A stretch of 64,000 bases of DNA. It comes from Ferdinandcohnia salidurans (lineage in GTDB: Bacteria > Bacillota > Bacilli > Bacillales > Bacillaceae_L). Location: NCBI RefSeq assembly GCF_042680725.1, contig NZ_JBHUEK010000034.1, positions 186,001-250,000 of the forward strand. The letters run 5' to 3'. The translations under genes and the position numbers were made by a program. Each line of letters begins with the position of its first letter. Position 1 is the stretch's first letter. Under the pieces are notes generated by a model. The model had not been told where the DNA came from and did no database searches. It saw only the letters and a program-made list of their open reading frames with translations. Positions 51,291-60,550 of the stretch are shown in pieces.

Positions 51291-51313
51291 TGACCTCTAC
51301 CCTGTCAAGGTGG
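51291..51313 (-). other. tRNA-Val(GAC)-like anticodon-arm fragment, possible attachment site
   Basis: The minus strand reads CCACCTTGACAGGGTAGAGG, matching the anticodon arm and variable region of Bacillus tRNA-Val(GAC) (stem CTACC/GGTAG around TTGACAG) with one mismatch. No acceptor, D or T arm follows, so it is not a tRNA gene. Its position next to an integrase 3' relic suggests an att core left by an integrated element. Confidence 0.4.
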
Positions 51314-51500
51314 AAAGGTGAATCTGATTATAACAGTTTTGATTTGAAATAGTTGATTTAATCGGTTTTATTTTTTCGACTGTTAGATTAATATGATGTA
51401 GTTGGGGGCAGCTTGTTTGAGTTTGCCCCCAGTCTGCCCCCAACTTGCCCCCATGATTTAGCGATAAAAATTTTTCTCTCCCTGCTGTATTACAAGGAAA
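51297..51500 (-). pseudogene. 3' relic of a tyrosine-integrase-type gene with 11-base repeats
   Basis: The minus frame reads REKFLSLNHGGKLGADWGQ and then a tail through the tRNA-like fragment. This resembles the C-terminal tail of Bacillus phage/ICE integrases; the catalytic part is absent. TGCCCCCA recurs at 51424, 51435 and 51446 (exact 11-base period) and inverted at 51403, resembling integrase arm-type sites. The rest of 51112-51531 has no gene. Confidence 0.45.
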
Positions 51501-51531
51501 TATATAAAGAACACACATATTTAAGTTACTT

Positions 51532-53004
51532 TTATACAATAAGACCTTTTTCTTCAATTTCCTCTACAAATTCATATAAATATTGTTTAATATCTTCCAT
51601 AAACTCACTAATATTGTTTATCAACCTTTTTTCTTTATTGTTCAAGTCATTCGACAGAGAATAATCAAACCAATTTTGTTTATTATTCCGGTTTTTCATT
51701 AATAGTTCAAATACATCTTCATTTTGAAAAATCATACTCTCTATTTCGTACAAGCTCAATATCTTAACATTTGAACAGAGATACTTAAATTCCGCACCCT
51801 CCAAGTTGATTTTTAATACCTCCGCAGCTTTAGTCATTATTTCCTCTCTTCGATAATAGCTATCTTCCAGGAGAATAACTGCTCCAAAAATGTCTTCTCT
51901 ATTAAACTTAATTTTTTCTGCAAAAGGATAGTATTCTATTTGAAATCGTTCAACCAAATGTCTATAAACTTGAACTACTGAATCAACCATACGATTAAGA
52001 GTAGCGTCAATAGCATCCTCTGACAAATCTCGAAGGGCTGCTCTCGGCACCATGCTTTTACTATCAAGCATGAAGCATTGATCCCCTTTTCTAATCATAA
52101 TGTCTAAGGTTCGTCTTTCCCCACCTTTATACTTATAGGCGTAATCAGAAGCTACCTCATCAAAACATGTTGAAAAGTTACAAATATGGATGAGATAGTT
52201 TTCTAACACATCTTTGCCAAACAACTGACGTAATTCTCCATTACCTTCTGTTAACCGAAATAGAAGTGAGGTGGTAACAGACTGTAACAATAAGTGTGGT
52301 AATGGCATATAAATCGTCTGTTTATAAGAAATAAAAGGAAACTGGTAAAAGTATTTAAAGCCGTAAATGTATTGTGTTATATCACTTGTGAATTTTTCCT
52401 GGAGAGAAACAAATTTTTCTCTTTCAATCATCAACCATTTTAAAACATGGTTATATTTTCCAAATAAATAAAGTATTATTTTAGGGTCTGGCACTTTATT
52501 TGCATAAAGGATTCGCAGGAGGAATCCAAATTTAACAAATTCCTCATAATCAACTCCAAATTTCTTAATGAAATGTTCCTTCATATCAATATTATTATTT
52601 TTAAAATTAAACATGTAATTGTATCGGTATAATTTATAATAAGTACTTTCTTGAATTTGAAATTGGGTTAATCCTGTAACAATCAAAAAATAATCGACAA
52701 ATTTATTTTTTTCATGTGCTAATTTCAACCGTGGATGCTTATAATTTCTAATTGTGGCTATTATATCAATAAACCTACGGTTGTCTTTTTCAGTTTCAAA
52801 TTTCTGATTAGAATATTCATTTACTGTAGTTACTGAAAATAATGCAAAGGTTTCCAATTCCCAAGGCAATACCTTTTCTCTAAGCTTCTTTACTTCAATC
52901 AATCCGTTCGTAGACATTATTTCCATCGAACTTTTTTGGCAAATAGCCATTTTCGCACCAAAATCATACCTTTTTAATATTACTGGTATTCTTTCAAATT
53001 CCAT
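51532..53004 (-). CDS. Uncharacterised PD-(D/E)xK-nuclease-like protein downstream of hsdR
   Basis: About 490 residues, not a named family. A restriction-like core is visible: Glu in DVLENYLIHI (about 265), Asp in TLDIMIRKG (about 301) and LDSKS (about 314), giving E-x(n)-D-x12-D-S-K with a following helix containing basic residues. The rest is helical and aromatic-rich. ATG at 53004 follows AGGGGATG. It is co-directional with the type I R-M operon, 90 bases after hsdR and beyond a terminator-like hairpin, so expression may be partly independent. A defence accessory nuclease is inferred. Confidence 0.7.
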   Translation of the reverse strand: MEFERIPVILKRYDFGAKMAICQKSSMEIMSTNGLIEVKKLREKVLPWELETFALFSVTTVNEYSNQKFETEKDNRRFIDIIATIRNYKHPRLKLAHEKNKFVDYFLIVTGLTQFQIQESTYYKLYRYNYMFNFKNNNIDMKEHFIKKFGVDYEEFVKFGFLLRILYANKVPDPKIILYLFGKYNHVLKWLMIEREKFVSLQEKFTSDITQYIYGFKYFYQFPFISYKQTIYMPLPHLLLQSVTTSLLFRLTEGNGELRQLFGKDVLENYLIHICNFSTCFDEVASDYAYKYKGGERRTLDIMIRKGDQCFMLDSKSMVPRAALRDLSEDAIDATLNRMVDSVVQVYRHLVERFQIEYYPFAEKIKFNREDIFGAVILLEDSYYRREEIMTKAAEVLKINLEGAEFKYLCSNVKILSLYEIESMIFQNEDVFELLMKNRNNKQNWFDYSLSNDLNNKEKRLINNISEFMEDIKQYLYEFVEEIEEKGLIV

Positions 53005-53034
53005 ATTACACATCCCCTATCATACGTACATGAA

Positions 53035-53065
53035 TAAAAGCGACGATAAAATATCGGCGCTTTTA
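53035..53065 (-). terminator. Terminator-like hairpin after hsdR
   Basis: TAAAAGCGACGATA / TATCGGCGCTTTTA pair over 14 bases with one mismatch, 30 bases beyond hsdR; the T-rich arm is TTTTATTC on the minus strand. Confidence 0.65.
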
Positions 53066-53093
53066 TTGTAAAAAAATTATCATGTGCTTTGTA

Positions 53094-56000
53094 TCATGCG
53101 TAGCTTCTTGGCCAATCTTTATACTGTTCTTTAGCATGATCAACAATTGCAATAGTCAGAAATTTTAATTGCTCTCCTGTAATTTTCTCTCTTATCAATA
53201 CCATCTTTACTGCAAGGTTAACCTTAGAAAGAACATCAGAACGGTGAGGGTTAGTCCAGTCCACTTTAAATTCCTTTTTCATAGCCGCTACAACTTTATG
53301 AACAAGCTGTGCGATAAATTCATTTGTAAACGCCATGTTGCCCATGCTCTCAATAATATGATAAAAAGCAACTTCTTCCTCGGATAGACCTAGTTCATTC
53401 TGGAACCGTAATTCACTATCCATCCCTTTTCGTACTTCCATCATCATTCGTATCACATCTGCAGCAGAAATAACCCTATCGTGATATTCACTGATTGCCT
53501 TTTCTAAAGCTTCCTTTAATGATTTCTGCTTAGGATTTGACTTTTTTAGTTTTAATTTCAGCTCATCATCAAGCAATTGCTTTAATAATTTTAACCGAAG
53601 ATCTACGTGTTTTTTCTCGACTAAATCAGCCATAAAAGCTTCATCAAGAATAGATATATCAGGTCTTTCGATTCCGGCAACGGCAAATAAGTCAATTGCT
53701 TCCTTTGCTTCTATACTCTCGTTTACAAGTTTAGAAACCCGCTTCTCAAGGTCTTTTTCTTTCTTACGGGTTCCAATATTTCCTTCAACAATTTTCCGAA
53801 CCTGTGTCGCTAAAATTTGATACAGTTGAATTTCATTTGTGAACTGGCGTACTTCATCAACATGCCGGACTAGTTGATGTGCTTTCTTTAATTTTAGTTG
53901 TGTAGTTAAAAAAGCCTCTTGTCTTGCCCCTAGAAGCTTGTTTACTAGCTCGGCGATGTAATCCTCTCGTTCTACCTTGTCAAGCGCTTTCCAACCGTCT
54001 ACGTCCGTTTCATGGGGGATAAATTCTCGGGCATCACCAAGATGTTCATAAAATACAGCAACAGCTGCTTCAATATCGAAAGTAGGCGTACCTCTACCTC
54101 CACCACTAGTATATTTCTTTGTTGCTTCCTTAAGGTTCTGCGCTAGACCTATAAAGTCAACAACTACTCCGCCATCTTTGCCAGGAAACACACGGTTTAC
54201 CCTTGCTATGGCTTGCATGAGGTTGTGTCCTTTCATTGGTTTATCCACGTACAGAAATTTCATTGTTGGTATATCAGTACCAGTCAACCACATATCTCTA
54301 ACAATGACCATTTTAAGTGGGTGTTCGGGGTCCTTTAAGTTCTCTTTAATAGTTTCTTGCTCTTCTTTTGTCTTAATATGTGGGTAATCACTACAGGGTT
54401 GAATGACACTTCTCCATTCTTCTGGATCTTTCTTTACATCACCAGTCATTATGATTTCAATCAGCGGACAATTCGGTAATTTCCTCATTTCTTCATACAA
54501 AGCAACACAAATTTCCCTACTCATACAAACTATCATGGCTTTATCTTGAGAACTTGCTGCCTGTTCAAAATGATTAAGAATATCCTTCGCTAGTCTTTCA
54601 AGACGTGGTCGTGTTCCAACAACACGTTCCAACGCTGCCCACTTTATTTGTGCTTTTGCTCGTTGATCGTTTGGGTCTGCATGCGTAATAAGGTTTTCGA
54701 AATCCTCATCAAGTTGCGCATTGGTGTTGTCAAGTGGAATTAGACGCGATTCATAATAAATCGGAACAGTTGCTTTATCTAAAACAGCCTGTTGCATATC
54801 ATATACGTGAATATAATTTCCAAAGAGTTCAGTTGTATTTCTTCCAACGAAGTCAATAGGTGTACCTGTAAATGCGATATGTGATGCATTTGGAAGTGCA
54901 GTCCGTAAATGCCCGGCAAATCCACCTTCATTATATTGTGTTCGGTGGGCTTCATCAGATACTACTACAATGTTTCTTCTTTCCGATAGAACCGGGTGTT
55001 GAATTTCTTTTCTAGTTTCGTTTCCATCCGCTTCCTCTGTCTTTAGCCGAAATTTCTCTATTGTAGAAAAAACAATTTGTCCGGATTCATTTTTTAATAT
55101 TTCTCGTAATTGTTCAGCACTTTCGGCGTGATGAATGTTACCAACAAGATTATTTCCCATTTCAAAAGTATCGTGTAATTGCTGGTCAAGGTCGGCTCTA
55201 TCGACTTGTATTACAACACTTGGATTCTTCATATCCGGATGATTAATAATCATTCCGGCGAAGAACATCATTGAGATACTTTTCCCGGAACCCTGTGTAT
55301 GCCAAACGACACCGATTTTTCGATTACCTTCTGGCCGAGTGGCTCTGATAGTTTCTTGAACGGCAAATTTAACTCCAAAGAATTGATGATACTTTGCGCC
55401 GATTTTGTATCTTTGTTCACCATCTTTCATATAAACCAAAAAGTACCGAATATAATCAAGTAAGCGTTCTTTTGTGAACAACCCTTCAATTAACGTCTTC
55501 ATAGTATTTGCAACATTATTATCAACTGTTTTTCCGTCAATTGACTTCCATGCTGAAAAATATTCGATTGGCGCACCCGGAACCCCATGAAGTGTCTCTA
55601 TGTTATCGGAAATAACGGTAAAAGCGTTGTAGGTGAATAGCTGAGGAATGTCATTGGTGTAATTAGTAATTTGCGTGTAAGCGTCATCTACGGTCGCTTG
55701 ATCGTTATATGGACTTTTAAGTTCAAAGACAACCAACGGCAACCCATTAATGTAAATAATAACGTCTGGGCGCCTTGAAAAGCGTCCATCTATCGCAAGC
55801 TGATTAACTACTAAAAAGTCGTTCGAGCTGCAATTATTCCAATCAATTGGAAACACGTGTTCAAACTTGCGCTCTATTCCTTCTTCCCAGGAAAATATAA
55901 AACCTTTTGTCAGCATTTCATGGAATCGTTCATTTCTTTGTTGATTTGTTACCCCATCCGGATTTATGAGAAGGGAAGTCAAAACAGGAAGCTGTTCAGC

Positions 56001-56177
56001 AGGAAGCGAAGGATATGTCCTTCGCAAAAATCCAACTAAACGATCCTTTAATACAACATCACGTACACTCTCTCGACCACTAAACAATTCTGTTGCATGA
56101 AGATAATTGTAGCCAATACGTTTTAGCCTTTCTATGGTTGTTTCTTCAAAATCTGATTCATAAAGCCCACTAGTCAA
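53094..56177 (-). CDS. hsdR: Type I restriction enzyme R subunit
   Basis: 1027 residues, full length. N-terminal nuclease: RRPDVIIYINGLPLVVFELK (Asp about 138, ELK about 152-154). SF2 motor: Walker A HTQGSGKS (about 293-300), VVSDEAHRTQ and AFTGTPID; later MQAIARVNRVFPGK. C-terminal helical region binds the methylase core. The enzyme cleaves distant DNA after translocation from an unmethylated target. TTG start at 56177 directly follows the hsdS stop, with GAGGAGGTGC upstream. All catalytic motifs look intact. Confidence 0.93.
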   Translation of the reverse strand: MTSGLYESDFEETTIERLKRIGYNYLHATELFSGRESVRDVVLKDRLVGFLRRTYPSLPAEQLPVLTSLLINPDGVTNQQRNERFHEMLTKGFIFSWEEGIERKFEHVFPIDWNNCSSNDFLVVNQLAIDGRFSRRPDVIIYINGLPLVVFELKSPYNDQATVDDAYTQITNYTNDIPQLFTYNAFTVISDNIETLHGVPGAPIEYFSAWKSIDGKTVDNNVANTMKTLIEGLFTKERLLDYIRYFLVYMKDGEQRYKIGAKYHQFFGVKFAVQETIRATRPEGNRKIGVVWHTQGSGKSISMMFFAGMIINHPDMKNPSVVIQVDRADLDQQLHDTFEMGNNLVGNIHHAESAEQLREILKNESGQIVFSTIEKFRLKTEEADGNETRKEIQHPVLSERRNIVVVSDEAHRTQYNEGGFAGHLRTALPNASHIAFTGTPIDFVGRNTTELFGNYIHVYDMQQAVLDKATVPIYYESRLIPLDNTNAQLDEDFENLITHADPNDQRAKAQIKWAALERVVGTRPRLERLAKDILNHFEQAASSQDKAMIVCMSREICVALYEEMRKLPNCPLIEIIMTGDVKKDPEEWRSVIQPCSDYPHIKTKEEQETIKENLKDPEHPLKMVIVRDMWLTGTDIPTMKFLYVDKPMKGHNLMQAIARVNRVFPGKDGGVVVDFIGLAQNLKEATKKYTSGGGRGTPTFDIEAAVAVFYEHLGDAREFIPHETDVDGWKALDKVEREDYIAELVNKLLGARQEAFLTTQLKLKKAHQLVRHVDEVRQFTNEIQLYQILATQVRKIVEGNIGTRKKEKDLEKRVSKLVNESIEAKEAIDLFAVAGIERPDISILDEAFMADLVEKKHVDLRLKLLKQLLDDELKLKLKKSNPKQKSLKEALEKAISEYHDRVISAADVIRMMMEVRKGMDSELRFQNELGLSEEEVAFYHIIESMGNMAFTNEFIAQLVHKVVAAMKKEFKVDWTNPHRSDVLSKVNLAVKMVLIREKITGEQLKFLTIAIVDHAKEQYKDWPRSYA

Positions 56178-57461
56178 TCATAGCACCTCCTCAAATATTT
56201 TATCTTTTAATTCTATTTCGCCTGATAATAGTCGTGGTAATAAGAAATCACGGGTTTGGTTAAGCTGAATTATTTCATTTTGATGTTTTATCATTGAATA
56301 ATATATAGGTTCAATAATTCTTATAAACTCGGATAACACATTTTCAGTAGGTATAAGACATTCAATACTTTCAACACCTTTACCACTAATATTAGGTTGA
56401 GCCGAACCAGTTGCCTTAAATCGAATTTGTTCTTTAAAAGATTCCATAGTAGATAAAAGATATACTAGTGGAATCGTATTTAATCCCTCAATATTTGAAA
56501 CAAATTTACCAACCCGCTGATTAAGCAGAGACTTTTGTGTAAATTTTGGCAAAATTGCTGTCTTACCAATATAAGCCCCTGTCATTCCGATTAGAAGATC
56601 ACCAGCATCTAGTAAAAAATCACTAGTTTTTGCTGCAATATCTTCTGAAACAAAATCTACTCCATTTATGTTAACAAACGGTGGGGTAATGTTTCCTATT
56701 TTAATAACAGGCACACCATTTTTTTGCCACATAGAACTTTTAAAAGCAAAACCATTTTTAACCTTAGCAATATCACCAATACACCCTATTCTCCAACCTT
56801 TTGGAATAAATCCTAATTTTGATTCCTCAAAATCATTATCCCTAAACGGACCGAAATCAACAAACCACTCCTTATAAAGAGTTTTTGCAATAAGTTCGAG
56901 AGTTTTGTTCATTTGTTGGTTAAGCATAATTTTTTCTTCAAGTGTTGATAGAACTTCTCCAATACTTCTTTGAATATTAATAGAAGGTAATGGAATTTTC
57001 ATTTTCTTTAATTCTGATATTGCAATCCTAGCCTGATTCGCAGAACCCCGAGCATGTTCGGCAATAAAATTCTTAAAGTAATGTGAACTTCCAACAAATC
57101 TTAAGTATTTTTTATCAAGAATATTTTCATCAGTCGGTGTAATTTTAACTGCATTTTGATTTAGTAACGCGTTCTCTTCGCTAACAGTAACTATGGCATG
57201 TTTGCCAACTACAGAAGATTGTTGGGTTTTATGGGACCCAACTGTAGCGATTATCAAGTCGTCTTTAAATAAAAGATGTTTACGATACTTTTCTAAACTA
57301 GTTAGTGGTAAATATTTGCACTGGGATAAATCAATTCTTCCATTTGAAATATCACTTACTCTTACAACAGGTATTCCAGTACTGGAATACTCCTCTTGAG
57401 ACCATGCTCCACCATTAGTAAAGTTCGCTATTTTTCCAAGTTGTACTACAGGGAACATCAC
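56178..57461 (-). CDS. hsdS: Type I restriction-modification specificity subunit
   Basis: 427 residues. Two target-recognition domains, each followed by a coiled spacer: first TRD FPVVQLGKIANFTNGG..., with IPLPSINIQRSIGEVLSTLE and MLNQQMNKTLELIAKTLYKE as conserved helix one (about 155-195), second TRD about 215-385, then QNEIIQLNQTRDFLLPRLLS. The tandem organisation implies a bipartite target; recognised bases cannot be read from sequence. GTG at 57461 overlaps the hsdM stop by four bases. Confidence 0.92.
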   Translation of the reverse strand: MMFPVVQLGKIANFTNGGAWSQEEYSSTGIPVVRVSDISNGRIDLSQCKYLPLTSLEKYRKHLLFKDDLIIATVGSHKTQQSSVVGKHAIVTVSEENALLNQNAVKITPTDENILDKKYLRFVGSSHYFKNFIAEHARGSANQARIAISELKKMKIPLPSINIQRSIGEVLSTLEEKIMLNQQMNKTLELIAKTLYKEWFVDFGPFRDNDFEESKLGFIPKGWRIGCIGDIAKVKNGFAFKSSMWQKNGVPVIKIGNITPPFVNINGVDFVSEDIAAKTSDFLLDAGDLLIGMTGAYIGKTAILPKFTQKSLLNQRVGKFVSNIEGLNTIPLVYLLSTMESFKEQIRFKATGSAQPNISGKGVESIECLIPTENVLSEFIRIIEPIYYSMIKHQNEIIQLNQTRDFLLPRLLSGEIELKDKIFEEVL

Positions 57462-59023
57462 TTTAGTATCCCCTCCAAGTTACGCAGTATCTTTTCTTGA
57501 AGACGATTAGAATCATCAAACTGCTCTTTAAGAATAGACAAAAGTTCATCCATCCGTTCCTCATATGGAACATTATCACTTGTTATTTCTTCAGTTCCTA
57601 TATAAATACCTGGTGTTAATTTATAATCGTTTCCTCTCACCTCTTCAATTGAGGCAACTTTGCATAATCCTTTTATTTCTTGATAATCGCCTTTACCTTT
57701 CTTGTATGCATGATAAATGCCAGCTATCTCACTAATTTCGTCTTGCGTAAAAGCTTTCTGCCGGCGACTAACCATCACACCTTTGTTACGTGCATCAATA
57801 AATAGAATTTTATCTTGACGTCCATTACGATTCTTACTCAGGAAGAATAGACAACATGGTATTCCAGTACCATAAAAAAGCTTATCGGGAAGTTGTACAA
57901 CACAATCAATATGTGAGTCTTCAATCAATTGTTTTCGAACTTCTTTTTCTCCAGTTGTATTTGAAGTCATTGCACCATTTGCCATAACATAACCTGCAGT
58001 TCCCCCCGGAGCCAAATGCCATAAGAAATGTTGCATCCACATATAGTTTGCGTTGCCATTGTTTACTGCTTTATCATATTCAACGATTAGTCTTGGATCT
58101 TGTTTTGAAACTCGAGCGGCACCCCAATCCTTCATATTAAAAGGAGGATTGGCGATAACATAATCAAATATTATTGGTTCAAAACTACCGTCTTCATGCT
58201 TAATGATAAATTGATCATTCAACAACGAGTTTCCGAGCCGTATGTCGGCGTTTATTCCATGCATAAGAACATTCATCTTTCCAAGTCGAAGCGTCATATC
58301 TACGTTTTCTTGACCGTAAAATGACAATGAATGTTTATTTGGTGTATAGTCTTCAGATTGAACAAACATTCCCCCACTTCCACATGCTGGATCAAACAGC
58401 GTACCAGAAATCGGTTCCAACATTGCTACTAACAATTTTACAATTGATGCGGGTGTAAAGAACTCCCCACCTCTTTGTCCTTCACTTGATGCAAACTCCG
58501 AAATAAAATATATGTATGTTGCCCCAAGTACATCCACAGCTTCACTACTGTTGTTTCCAAACACATCCCTTGAAAAAACCTCAATCAGACCAGAAATACT
58601 TTCTACGGGTATATTACTCGCCTGATATATATTCCGAGGAAGTACTCCTTCAAGTTCAGTATTGGTTTCTTCAATTAGCCTCATAGCATCGTCTAAAATC
58701 TTTTTAATTGTTGGCTGCTTTGCATTAGAAACAATAAATGACCAATGTGTTTCTTCCGGTAAAATATAAACACGCTCAGAACGATATTGATCTTCATCTG
58801 AGAGTACCTCTTTCCTCATTTCCGGGTCTTCCATATACCAATCACTTTTTGGATTGCTCACCAATTCCTTGAGTTCATCACGTCGTTTTTCGTAGCGAAG
58901 GGATAGGTAACGAAGGAAGATTAAAGGTAAGACAAAGTTTTTGTATTCCGATGGTGCAACACTTCCCCTAAGTTTATTAGCTGCATCAAATAAATCTGAC
59001 GTGAAATTAATATCTGCTTGCAT
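57458..59023 (-). CDS. hsdM: Type I restriction-modification methylase subunit
   Basis: About 521 residues. HsdM N-terminal helical domain (SDLFDAANKLRGSVAPSEYK), SAM motif LFDPACGSGGMFVQ and catalytic YVIANPPFNMKDWG (NPPF, adenine N6-methyltransferase). ATG at 59023 is chosen with GGAGG 13 bases upstream; TTG at 59035 is too close to it. First gene of the hsdMSR operon, whose order M-S-R and overlaps indicate one transcript. Confidence 0.93.
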   Translation of the reverse strand: MQADINFTSDLFDAANKLRGSVAPSEYKNFVLPLIFLRYLSLRYEKRRDELKELVSNPKSDWYMEDPEMRKEVLSDEDQYRSERVYILPEETHWSFIVSNAKQPTIKKILDDAMRLIEETNTELEGVLPRNIYQASNIPVESISGLIEVFSRDVFGNNSSEAVDVLGATYIYFISEFASSEGQRGGEFFTPASIVKLLVAMLEPISGTLFDPACGSGGMFVQSEDYTPNKHSLSFYGQENVDMTLRLGKMNVLMHGINADIRLGNSLLNDQFIIKHEDGSFEPIIFDYVIANPPFNMKDWGAARVSKQDPRLIVEYDKAVNNGNANYMWMQHFLWHLAPGGTAGYVMANGAMTSNTTGEKEVRKQLIEDSHIDCVVQLPDKLFYGTGIPCCLFFLSKNRNGRQDKILFIDARNKGVMVSRRQKAFTQDEISEIAGIYHAYKKGKGDYQEIKGLCKVASIEEVRGNDYKLTPGIYIGTEEITSDNVPYEERMDELLSILKEQFDDSNRLQEKILRNLEGILK

Positions 59024-59243
59024 AGCTATTAACAAACCTCCATAGAAAATTCTCTTATTAATATGTAAAATAGTTCCTCTTAACTATAACAAAAAAGGGA
59101 ACTTTTTTACTATATTTTACTCAATAATAATATTCTTATCTGCCTTTTAATTCCTAAAATAATTGGAATCCATCCGGATTTCATTTGAAATTCTTCTATT
59201 TTGAAAAGGCGAATTTGAAGCACCATAATTATGTATACTGAGT

Positions 59244-59621
59244 TCATTTAAACTCAAAAATTTTATTTCGTTTCTGACTATAAGTCATTATAGTGTGCTT
59301 CGCTTCAGAAAGATCCATATTAACTAAAGGATTGCGGGTTTTTTCTTCGTTTTTTATATGCTGTAGATTAAAAAAATCAGCTTTAGTTGGGGACATATGA
59401 AAATAAAAATTCTCAATCTTAACAGAAACAAATGTACGTTTTCTTCCATTACGAGGGTCTTTATAAATGTCTAGCCCCACTTTTTTCGCATCTCCAGTTA
59501 GTATTAGTAAATCTAGTGCATCATTTTTCATTTTATATAGAAGTTGGGTTTCAATTGATAATTTTGCATAGCGGTTAATAATATGTATTGCTTGAGCAAC
59601 CTCAACTGGTTTTATTTTCAT
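59244..59621 (-). CDS. YkyB-family protein
   Basis: About 125 residues. The sequence matches B. subtilis YkyB: QAIHIINRYAKLSIETQLLY, KKVGLDIY, SVKIENFYFHMSPTKADFF, and RNPLVNMDLSEAKHTI. YkyB is a small conserved Bacillus protein of unknown function. ATG at 59621 follows AAAGGAGC; upstream in-frame Met codons extend it without support. It lies just upstream of hsdM, 210 bases away, and may be part of the element cargo. Confidence 0.78.
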   Translation of the reverse strand: MKIKPVEVAQAIHIINRYAKLSIETQLLYKMKNDALDLLILTGDAKKVGLDIYKDPRNGRKRTFVSVKIENFYFHMSPTKADFFNLQHIKNEEKTRNPLVNMDLSEAKHTIMTYSQKRNKIFEFK

Positions 59622-59949
59622 AAACAACATGCTCCTTTGGAAGTCTAATAGGGGAAATATCTTGTAGAGGAAAATATTCACAAGGTAATGGGATAGCAAG
59701 GGTGAAATAATAAAATGAAAAACTCCCCTTCAATAGACAAAATTCGTCAAAAAGGGAAGCTGTTCCTTTAATGTCACAAATTCGAAACAAAAGGTTCACA
59801 ATTTCCTTCATTCTGTGTTTGTTAATACTAATGTTTGTCATGCCGGGTACGGGTACTATCGCTAAAATTGAACATGATTTAAATAACGAGATGACATCTA
59901 AAGGACGTGAGAGAACAAAATCACAAGGGTAACATATGCGGCGTGTTGA

Positions 59950-60096
59950 AAAGCTGAGACGGACGTTAATAAGGCTTTGAAGCTCTATTCGGAAAGAAAA
60001 ACAACTATATTAAGTGTAAATGGTATTATAAAAATGAGCGGAGTGGCTAAATCCACTATCTACGCAAAAGCCAAGGACTACGGCATAAGCAAATAA
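59950..60096 (+). pseudogene. C-terminal HTH relic, recombinase-like
   Basis: Forty-eight codons without a start, ending in stop at 60094-60096: DVNKALKLYSERK, then IIKMSGVAKSTIYAKAKDYG. This resembles the C-terminal helix-turn-helix of resolvases/transposon proteins. Upstream frames contain several stops. It keeps its own terminator, so it is the tail of a decayed gene. Confidence 0.5.
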
Positions 60097-60122
60097 GCGA
60101 CACTTTGATGTGTCGCTTTTTT
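60097..60122 (+). terminator. Terminator of the recombinase-like relic
   Basis: GCGACAC/GTGTCGC with TTTGAT loop followed by TTTTTT. Confidence 0.85.
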
Positions 60123-60238
60123 CACTTTTTGTTATACCCCTTTAGTTGAACAAGCATAGGTTATTTTCGGACTCCCTGGTTAGGATAATAATTAAAACTT
60201 AGGTTAGTATAATAAAAAAATGAAATGGAGGGATAGTC

Positions 60239-60550
60239 TTGTTTTTTAATACAGAAGAACTTAACGAACTGGATCCAAAATTTGAAGCATACGAAGAAAA
60301 AATTCTAGCAAATACAACTAGAGATGTTGAAATAAATATGAAAGGATATAAATGGGTTGGTTTTAGAGTTCCCGATAACAAAAAAATATTTTTTATGGGT
60401 CAGGATTTAAAAATAGATGCTTTTGTTTTCAGTTTTTATAACTCAGAAGGTGCAGAGGTAAGTTGGTTGGGAAAACCATGGAACGGCAGATATTTTAGGA
60501 AGTTGCGTAGGTGGCTTCACATAGGCGGTTTCAGGATCTGTGGGGTCTAA
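60239..60550 (+). CDS. Hypothetical protein, 103 aa, possibly C-terminally altered
   Basis: Not recognised. TTG at 60239 with AAATGGAGGG upstream. Residues 1-80 look like a genuine globular protein (NTEELNELDPKFEAYEEK, GYKWVGFRVPDNKKIFF). From about residue 85 (RKLRRWLHIGG) the frame overlaps the antisense end of a HamA relic, so the last 15-20 residues may be read-through across a deletion junction. Context: decayed element between two restriction clusters. Confidence 0.5.
   Translation: MFFNTEELNELDPKFEAYEEKILANTTRDVEINMKGYKWVGFRVPDNKKIFFMGQDLKIDAFVFSFYNSEGAEVSWLGKPWNGRYFRKLRRWLHIGGFRICGV

Noticed and set aside
51291..51313. tRNA-Val gene
   Set aside because: Only the anticodon arm matches; D arm, T arm and acceptor stem are absent, so it cannot be an intact tRNA.
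51403..51453. CRISPR-like repeats (TGCCCCCA, 11-base period)
   Set aside because: Units are 8 bases with 3-base spacers; far too short for CRISPR and no cas genes are present.
59602..59841. 79-codon minus-strand frame upstream of the YkyB-like gene
   Set aside because: No ribosome binding site, atypical composition and overlap with the supported YkyB start; its C-terminal codons are just the other frame of that region.
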